Shown here one piece after another: positions 56,423-64,000 of a stretch of DNA of 64,000 bases (position 1 is its first letter; the number at the start of each line of letters is the position of its first letter). The notes under the pieces were generated by a model. The model did not search any database. It saw nothing but the letters and a program-made list of their open reading frames with translations, and was not told the DNA's origin. Source of the stretch: Edaphochlamys debaryana (Eukaryota; Chlorophyta; Chlorophyceae; Chlamydomonadales); contig JAEHOE010000161.1 in the NCBI GenBank assembly GCA_016858145.1, forward strand, positions 1-64,000, given 5' to 3'. The position numbers and the translations under genes were made by a program.

Positions 56423-58050
56423 CCGCGTGCGCGTGTGCAGCGGTTGCTTGCAGGCGTGCTGGGCCGGTCGCGGGAGGTGAAGGTGGGATTGGGTGCCTTG
56501 GGGGCTCGGTGCCTGGGGGGGCTCGGTGCTTCTATCCAGGGTTGAGCGGCGGCCGCACCGCTTGCTGGGGCCAGGATGTTGAAAGAGAGGATCGGGCGTG
56601 GTGCCAAGTTCTGGGGCGTGGGTGGCCAGGGAGTTATGTTAGAAGGCCAGGAGCCCCCTGTAACACGCAAGGCCGTGCTGACTCTTCCAGGCTAAGCGGC
56701 TCTCCACGCTCTGCACAAGCAAGGGCGGCCCTCAGGCTCACCCCACCCAGCCCTCACGCCACCCGCATGCTCCGGCGCTGAACAGCATCTCTAGCGGCCC
56801 CCAGGCCCTGTGCATGCGTGCTGCAAGGTTCCTAGGACGGCCATCTTCCATCCACTCTCTGTAACCCTCCGCAAGTTGGGGCCGAGAGAGGGGGGCCCAA
56901 ACCCCCTGCGGGATTTCATCAGGGTCACGCCTGGATAAAAGCGTGACCGCGCACCTGCTGCCACGGCAGGCGGCACCCCGTCCACCGCCACCTGATTGCC
57001 CCCCGGATTGCCGCTATGCCCCTGTGACGGGCAGACGACCACGTGTGCCGTACGGTCGTACAGGGGCCCCGCCGCACGGTTGTGCCGCCGAGCCTCCACC
57101 GGCATCGGCCATCTGCCCCAAGCGTCCCTGCCCCGCGTTCGTGCCGCCCACCTTCCTGCCACCCGCCAGTCGGAAGAGCTGCTGCGCCCACGCCCCCATG
57201 CCTCCAATTTCACAAGCCAGCTCCGCGCACCCTGATCCCTCGACCTACCCCACTCCCCTCCCAAGTTTGGAGGCGAGCTCTTCTCCATGCATGCATCCTG
57301 TGCGGCTTCCTATCCCCTCCATCCGTTCGCACAGCACACGCCACGCTCAGCACCCTTACGCAATGCTCATCGCCGCATGCTGCAGCACGTGGGCTCCCGG
57401 GGTCTCCCCGCTCCTCAAGCCCAGCATACCGGTCCCTCCCCCTGCCCCTGCCCCCTGAGCCCCCAACTCCACAAGCGCATCCCGGCCGCCATCCCCATCC
57501 CCCAAACAGCAGGCTCTCCTTGCGCTTGCCACGCCAGCCAGGACACCACCGCCGCCCAGGCATGTGCGACTCGTGCGACGCCACCGCTCCTGCCTGGCTC
57601 TCGCTGCCTGCGGTGTGGCGGCTGCCAGCCCCCGAGCTCCTCGCCTTCACTCCCAGAAGCCTTCCGTGAGTATGAAGCTGTGGGGTCGGGCGGAGGCGGG
57701 CGGGCGGCGGTGAGGCGGAGCCACCCAGGGGCGTCACAAGCGGGGCAGCGCGGGGCAGGCGCCCGTGGGGCGGGTGCGCTCGAGCACAGCACGCAGCACA
57801 GGGGGGCGGGGGCAGGGCATGACGAGGCACCGTGCAGGCGGCCTTGACCCTCCCACACACACATCCACAACGCGTCTCACACCAGATCTGTGATGGCCCG
57901 GACCAGCTGCGTAGCTGGGGCGATGCCCAGGATCGCCATTGCCTCCGTGACCGGCTGCCTCCACAGGACGAGGGCCAGCACCGGCCCCCAGACCAACATC
58001 TGCACCAGCGGCTTGCGCAACTGCGTGTGGATGGGGCAAAGCCAACGAAC
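56423..58050. other. intergenic, duplicated flank
   Basis: 1.6 kb corresponding in islands to 54054-55108 but longer. A TGTAA occurs at 56659. No gene recognised. Confidence 0.45.
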
Positions 58051-58733
58051 TCATTTGCGTGCTACCAGCTTGTACGCACGCAAGAGCATATAGAAGCCGC
58101 ATGCAGCGATTGAGCAAGTCAACCCGTGCAATGCATGCGCGCCAGCCGGGGAGCGTGCCTTCATTTCTTGCGTCCCCTGCCTCAGCCCGTCCAGTCCACG
58201 CACCGCCTTGTTCCTCTCACTCAGCGCCTTGGTCGCCTCCGCCTCCTCCTCCGCCGCCTCCGCCTCCTCTGCCGCGCTCAGCACCCACAGCTGCTGCACC
58301 TGCGGTCCCTTGGCCTCGTGGAGGGCGGGGGCGGTCTGCGGGGGGGGGGAGGGGGAGGGAGAGGAGTCACGGGGAAGGGGGGGCTGGGCGAAGGGGCGGC
58401 GGGGGCTCAGCAGCAAGGCCGCCCAAGCGGCACAACGAGGGGCTCCGCAGCACCCGAGCTGCGTCGGATGGCGAAGGCGGTTTGCTCGCGTTGAATGCCC
58501 ACCGGGAATGCGCCATCGTAGATCGCCGTGGCCGTGTGCGCCTCGGCAGCGGCACACGGTACCGTGTAGAGTGTCGACATGCCCACTATCATCGCCGCAG
58601 CCGCGCCTGTCGCGACAATCGCAGCAGTCGGGCTGCCATGGCCGGCCTTGTCGGCCATCGAGGCTGCCATGCGAAGCGGGCGCCGCTGCAACACGCGCTG
58701 CGGCGCGCGACTGCGCCAGGCCAGCCGGTCCAT
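58051..58733 (-). CDS. small coiled-coil/membrane protein, paralogue B
   Basis: Two exons (58503-58733 and 58051-58335, both phase 0) give 171 residues. The N-terminus MDRLAWRSRAPQRVLQRRPL is strongly basic and could be an organelle targeting sequence. A hydrophobic Ala/Val/Ile stretch (about 38-52) follows. Exon 2 has QVQQLWVLSAAEEAEAAEEE and ALSERNKAVRGLDGLRQ, a Glu/Ala-rich likely coiled coil. The protein ends in a second hydrophobic segment, ITCSIA-like then FYMLLRAYKLVARK. Two membrane spans around a coiled coil would fit, but the family is not recognised. It is the intact member of the pair with 55109-55866. Confidence 0.62.
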
Positions 58734-59914
58734 CGTGCTAGACGACGCGCGGCTAGCCGCACGCATGCTGACTTGCTTCGTAGCCGTTGCGCAATGTAGA
58801 TCTGACGTCCGGGTGGGACACCCGAAGGTCTGCGGGCGAAATTTTGTGAGTGCAGTCGCGTGCCGCTTTGGTAGCGGAGGTTGCGGCCGCGGGCTAGGGC
58901 TAGGGCTTTCCGAGATCGGCTCAACCGAGACACGGGTCGACGGGACTTGCATTGGGGAGCAGGCCCGCGGCCCCCCGCCCCGAAACCACTGCGCCGCTGG
59001 GTCGCGGGCGGCACGGGAGGCCGCGGGGGGAGGGAAAGGAGGGGCAGAATGCAGCATGCATGGGCACGCAAGGCACGCTGTGAAACGGGTCTTGGTCCAG
59101 CAGAAATTTACCCCCGTGGTCCCAACGCTGTAGCCGATCCTGTGTTGCCGAGCGAACTTCAGCCCACAGCTCTGGCCCTGCACTTCCTGCCGCCGGCGGC
59201 CGCAGGGGCAGGGCGGCGACGCATCTGTCTTTCAGCCTTACAGCTCAGGGCGCACGGCCCCGCACACCCTTGCGGTCGAGGCCCTTTCCGGCCCCTGCAC
59301 TCTCTCGCACCATCCAGCCGGCACACACACCATCAAGGCACCGGGAGGGCTGACCACGCCCCGCCTCGGTACAAAATCGGGAAGCGCTTCTGGTCAGCCC
59401 CCAATCAGTTTCTCATCAGGGCGCCCCGCCCCTGTGCCCCCCGCGCAGGCCCCTGGCGCCAAGAACCTAGAACGCTGCTACCCCCCTTCCCCCACTGCGT
59501 CCCTCCGAGTGCTCTCATTCGTTGCTTGGTCCGCGGTCACAGCCCTGGGCTGCCTATCTCCACACACGCTACCAGTCGGCTGGCCGCCCGGCGGTTTCAA
59601 TGAATGCCCTGCCCCCGTCAAGCCTGCTCTTCCCAGTTCAGCGGCCCACGGCGCGTCGGCCGCCCTGCCGGCCCAGCGCTCTGCACCTCCTGTGTTTCCC
59701 TCCACCCCCCGGTGCAAGTACAGCTGCCGAGGGCCGTCGCCCCATGCCTACACAGCCATTGTCACCACTCTGCCCCCCTGCCCTCTCCCCTCACGTACGC
59801 CGAGGCGAGCCCACGCCACGTCGGCGCCGCCCCGTCGCAATCCAACGCAGCAGTCCGGCCGCAGTCCGGTTTGAATTCCGGTCCGGCCACAGTCCGTCCG
59901 TGCAGTCCGGCCGC
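58734..59914. other. intergenic, no gene recognised
   Basis: 1.2 kb between paralogue B and the stop of HCF244. It has GGCTAGGGCTAGGGCT near 58894, a telomere-like but imperfect motif. No family-like coding sequence. Confidence 0.45.
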
Positions 59915-62900
59915 TTACACGTAGAAGTTGGTCCGGTCCGACGTGGCGCCCACCTCCTTGAGCTTCTTCAGGATGCGGCTGAAGTACTCCTGTCGTACGA
60001 TACGGCAGGGGGGAGGTGCGGCCACGTAAGGCACTGAAGGTGAGCCTCGGCCATCAGAGCTCAGACACGCCGCGCCCAAAGCACCGAACGCCCGCCAACC
60101 ACACCCAAGGCACACCCATCGCACACCCCTTCTCCTCCCTCAATGCATCCACCCGCCTGCTCCCCCCCCCCCACACACCTGCAGGTAGTCCTCCAGCCCC
60201 GTGACGCTGCCCGGGTCCAGCTCCAGCAGGCGGTACGTCTCCGCCATGTCCGAGGACCAGGTGTCGTTGTTGGACAGCACCTCGGCAAAGGCCTGGGGAG
60301 GGAGGGGGGAGGAGAGGGATTGGGGGGTCAGTGCGTGGCTCGGCAGTCGAGGTCGGCAGCAGCCACACCCCTACACTTCTCTAGTAGGGTGCGACCGCCC
60401 CTCGCGCAGCTGGGCACCGGCAGCCTCGGGAAAGCACCCGTACCGAGCTAAACCCCTTGCCCCTTGAAGCCGGTCCTGTAAAAGGCGGCACAGAGCCCCA
60501 CAACCTTCGGCCATCTCCTTGCTCTGTCCCTTCTCCTCCCCTTCCCCCTCCCCTCCACCCCCCCTCCCCTTATCCCCCCCTCACCAGGCGGTCCGCGGCG
60601 TCCGAGGCCCACTGCAGCGAGCGCAGCACGGAGCGGGTGCGCTTGAGCAGCCACGTGGGGACAGTCGTCACCTGGGGGGGAAGGGGGGGGCCGGGTAGCA
60701 GTCAGCGCTCGAGCACAAGATATAAGGCAACAAGCGGGGCTGAACCAGGCGCATCTAACACTATATTCTCGTTGCCAATGTCTCTCGCCTCCGTGTAGCT
60801 CCCCCTCCCCGCAAGCCGCAAGCCACCGGGCCCCATCACCGACGCCGGTTCCTCCCCTCCCCCCCCTCACGTTTGCGTTGGTGTTGGCCATCTTCTCGCA
60901 CAGCTCAATCACCTCCCGGGTGGTCCAGGCCTTGGGGCCAGACAGGGTCAGCGTGCGGCGGGAGGCGGCCTCCACACTGGGGGGGGAGGGGGGGAGCAGG
61001 GGAGCGGGGCGCGGGTCAGCTCGCTTGTCGCAATCACTGAGTCGAGTCATCAGGGGCGAGGCCTGCCTCCCGTGCCGCCGCTGCCGAGCTCGGGGACATC
61101 CCCCAGCGCCGCACCCGCAATCCCACAACGCTCGTTCACTGCTGGGCTCTCACACCCCCACCCCACCGCTCTACCCACATCACTCCCTAACCCGACCCCC
61201 CCCCCACCCCCCACCAATCCTCCCCCCCCCCTCACCGCAGCGCCGCCATGGTCATCTTGGCCACGTCCGTGCTGTCCAGGTAGGCGGTGCGCGTGTCGTC
61301 GTTGGTGCCCCACACCGCGCGGTCCTCCAGGATGGGCACCGCGTAGTTGCCAATCACGGCCTTTGGGGGGGGAGGGGGGGGGAGGGGGAGGGGGTCAGGG
61401 CGGGAGGCGAGAGCGGTCCAAAGCTTGGAGGCATGGAGGCACCGCCGCACACCGGACGCAACCCCGTGCCACCAGCCCCGCCGTTGGCGTGTTCTCGTGA
61501 TGCACCGAGCTCGGTCACACAAATTCTTCTCCCCTTCCCCGCCCAGCGCTGCTCCCCCACGTGCTCTCCCCCCCCCCCCACAGACACACCTGGTGGAAGC
61601 CGCACAGCCTAAAGACCGTGTAGTCCAGCCCCGAGGAGCCCAGGAACTTCTCGGTGGCGGACTTGATGTTCATCAGGGGCACTGGGGGGGAGGGGAGGGG
61701 AGGGGGGAGACGGGGAAGAGAGGGTTGGAGGCAGTGTGCAGCTGGTCGGGGTGTGCGGATGCTGGGGAGGGGGGGTGGAGCTTGGGGCCTGCCGCCTCCG
61801 GGCAGCAGGCTGCATGCCAGGGCCCCGGGGCGCAGCGGCACTCCCCGCGACTGCCGCAGCCGCCCACGTCTATCCCCGCGGAGTGCCCTCTCATTCCTCG
61901 AACCCATCACCCCGCGGTCCGCTGGCCGAGAGGGGACTGCGCCGCGTCATGGCGCGCGGGTGTGTCTAGGGGTCAGCACCGCTGCGTCTCTCGCTCCACT
62001 TCCCCCCCAAACCCCCAGCTGCACCCTAGCTCTGCAGCTGACCCACACCCCGCCCCCTCAAGCCCTCCCCCACACACCCAAACCCTGCACCCCCCCCCTT
62101 GCCTCCATTACCCCCCCCCCCGCCTCACCCTGCGGGTGCTTATCGCAGTCGTAGATGGAGAAGAAGACGTAGCGGGAGATGCCCATAGCCTGGGGGGAGG
62201 GGAGGGGGGGAGGAGCAGGTTAGAGGAGGCGGTTGGCGGAGGAGGTGGGGAGCAGGGTGGAGGAGGCATGATGGAGGGTTCTGCGCCCAAACTGCCCTGC
62301 CCCGGCCCTCTTCCTAGCCTTGCCCTGTACATCCCCTCCTCCCCTCGTGCTCCTTTCCCCCACCCTCGCCAACCTCCCTTGCGAGCCTCACCTGAGCGGC
62401 CTGGATGAGGGCGACCTTGCCCTCCCAGTCCACCTTGCGCGTCGACTCCTCTGGCCGGGCGGTGGCGCAGTCGATGACCGTGCTCACGCCCACCAGGCAG
62501 GCGGGGATAGACGAGGGGTCGGTGAGGTCACCCTGCAGCCATAGCAGCGCGAAACCGGGTCAGCGAGCGATCAGCGACGATCGACGCATGTGGGCACGAG
62601 GTTTCCGTCCACAGAAACTCACGTTGACGACCTTGGCGCCCCAGTCGCGAAGGAAATCGGCGGGGTTCATACGAGGGCGGACCAGGCAGCGCACGTCGTA
62701 GCCATCGTCCAGTGCGCGACGCACAATCTGACGACCGAGCGTGCCGGTGCCACCGACAACCAGCACCGAGTTCTTCGGCACAGGTGTCCCGCCAGAAACC
62801 GCAGCTGCGGTGGCGTCCGCGAAGACGCGCACGCGCGTGGAGCGGCTCACTGCGGGGGGCGAGGAGGAGCTCGGCGTGTGTGGCTGGGGTCGAGAGTACC

Positions 62901-63046
62901 CTATCGCGGTCAAGTCTCCAGCAAAGCTGCGTGTCCCTAGCTCTGTCGCCTTACACACCTGATGCCCGCAGGGGCAGGGCCGCAGCCCGGCCGCTCCGCA
63001 TGTGCAGACGCTGACCCGCGACACCCGAACGAAGCTGTTGCTGCAT
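59915..63046 (-). CDS. HCF244: HCF244, Ycf39-like chloroplast factor for psbA translation / PSII assembly
   Basis: Ten exons on the minus strand (62959-63046, 62623-62849, 62392-62532, 62129-62189, 61590-61681, 61236-61360, 60871-60976, 60585-60671, 60179-60292, 59915-59989) give 371 residues; all phases agree. It follows Arabidopsis HCF244 (At4g35250) end to end: atypical short-chain dehydrogenase fold [19 protein letters not shown] (about 59-77), [92 protein letters not shown], and the end [14 protein letters not shown]. In plants, with cyanobacterial Ycf39 as relative, it works at the thylakoid membrane in D1 synthesis and delivery of chlorophyll to D1. The first ~45 residues are Arg/Ala/Ser-rich and lack acidic residues, a chloroplast transit peptide. 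Slightly shorter than the plant protein. Confidence 0.97.
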
Positions 63047-64000
63047 CTTTACGCTGTGGTGCAGCGACTGGTACGTGTGTCGGAGTTGAGCGCGACTACC
63101 TAATGTGTGTGGGCTGGCTCGAGGAGTAGGGGATTGGCCCTTGGCCCCATCGCGGGAAGCTCGGTTTCCGTGGCTGGAAGCGCCCGGCCACACGCGCAGC
63201 TGACCGGCCCTCGCCCCGCACGCGACCGAACAACGAGTTAAACAACAACCCATATGCTGCGGAGCCCGGTTCAGGCAGGTCGTGCGGCTCGCCAGCCGGA
63301 GGGCCGTGTGTGGTCTCGGCGTTTGGGCCGCGAGCCCGTCCACTCCCCGGTCCGGACGGCCGGGGCGCAAGTCCTCCCCTCGCCGCGGCCGGTCCCGTCG
63401 CAACCCGCCGCCCCCAAGTCCCACCTGCCCTGATATACCCGTGCATGGCCTTACACGGCAAGGAGCGGAGCCAGGTGCAACCGGCAACCGCATGCTGTCC
63501 GTTGGCTCGGGATACGGTCGCCCTGTGCTTCTGCCTCCCTGAGCCTGGGACGGCCCTGCGCTCCCCAGCAATCCCTCACGGTACGGTGGCGGCGAAGGAC
63601 CGCACGGGTGTGCACGCGCCAAGCGCCAACCATGCACAAGCCCCGCCAAGCCCAATGCCCCGCGCGGCCCAGTGTGGACGGAGCACACTGCACTCAGCTC
63701 CCGCCCCGCCACCGGCCGCCAGGCCCGGCACCTCCCTTCCCGAATCCCGAGGGGGCCCCGCTCCCAGTCCCGCTCCCAGCTCCCATGCGCAGGTGCTCCT
63801 GACGCTCTCCCGGCCTTGAGCTGCCCCTCCCCTTCCGTCCCGTCGCTCTAAGGTGTAGTCCCTGCCCCTCCCGTCCCGGCTCCGAGGGAGCCAGGGCCCC
63901 TCGCTCAATGCCAGCGATCGGCCGCATATGCTGCCGTTGCGCCTTCCCACGGTGACTTGATTCACGAGGGATCCGTTGCCTCTACGTTCCCTCAGCTATG
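63047..64000. other. upstream region at window edge
   Basis: 954 bp upstream of HCF244 reaching the window end. It should include the HCF244 promoter. Open frames on both strands lack any family resemblance, so I call no gene. Confidence 0.45.

Larger units (their letters stand above)
56242..58760. repeat. tandem segmental duplication, unit 2
   Basis: Second copy of the block at 53873-55930, same orientation: ankyrin gene end, 3' flank with GGGCGTGGGTGGCCAGGGAGT near 56613, GCTCAGCACCCTTACGC near 57346, then the paralogous small gene at 58051-58733. Coding parts are better conserved than the spacers, so the duplication is not very recent. Confidence 0.78.

Noticed and set aside
58889..58910. 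GGCTAGGGCTAGGGCT as an interstitial telomere
   Set aside because: The unit is CTAGGG, not TTTAGGG, with only two copies; probably chance in GC-rich DNA.

Overview
This 64 kb window is the capped left end of a nuclear chromosome from a green alga. Four things support this: a terminal tract of plant/Chlorella-type telomere repeat (CCCTAAA at the left end), very high GC, genes split by many short GT-AG introns with C-rich 3' ends, and photosynthetic/plant-type genes (CYP97A carotenoid hydroxylase, HCF244, NEET, plant-type BIOF). The repeat is not the TTTTAGGG of Chlamydomonas reinhardtii; I cannot name the species. All exon boundaries were worked out by hand from reading frame, splice-site phase and recalled family similarity. 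No search was run.

Region 1 (1-16923) is a telomere-containing palindrome. After a 447 bp terminal telomere comes an arm (448-8684) that ends in a short inward TTTAGGG tract. That tract joins base-perfectly, head to head, to a CCCTAAA tract that starts the mirror-image arm (8685-16923). In the parts I compared the arms differ only in homopolymer runs. Each arm carries, from the palindrome centre outward, a ~20 bp TACGTA minisatellite, a 3'-truncated GT77-family glycosyltransferase pseudogene, an intact small NEET/CDGSH iron-sulfur gene, and a small one-membrane-span protein gene. Beyond 16924 the sequence is single copy. The structure looks like a fold-back or telomere fusion followed by breakage inside a divergent promoter and telomere healing. 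An assembly artefact of the fold-back part must be excluded.

Region 2 (17049-26870) holds CYP97A (+) and an EF-hand-like gene (-), then about 2.5 kb with no recognisable gene.

Region 3 (26871-36987, -) is one ~10 kb gene. A normal flavin monooxygenase head (about 430-550 residues) continues, with matching splice phases, into roughly 2,500 residues of low-complexity sequence including polyglutamine.

Region 4 (38813-50891) has an endonuclease/exonuclease/phosphatase-fold enzyme (-), then divergently BIOF (biotin synthesis, ending in the peroxisomal signal SRL), then a P-loop sulfotransferase (+). The last two use several GC-AG introns, and the sulfotransferase has microexons.

Region 5 (51523-58760) has an F-box-like/ankyrin-type gene (+). 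Its 3' end is copied 2.37 kb downstream as part of a tandem segmental duplication that also produced two paralogous small coiled-coil/membrane genes (-), one with a damaged start.

Region 6 (59915-63046) is HCF244 (-), a chloroplast Ycf39-like factor for psbA translation and photosystem II assembly. I saw no tRNA, rRNA, CRISPR array, transposase or bacterial-type operon. Across the window, introns tend to start with G-runs and end with C-runs, so their two ends are complementary.
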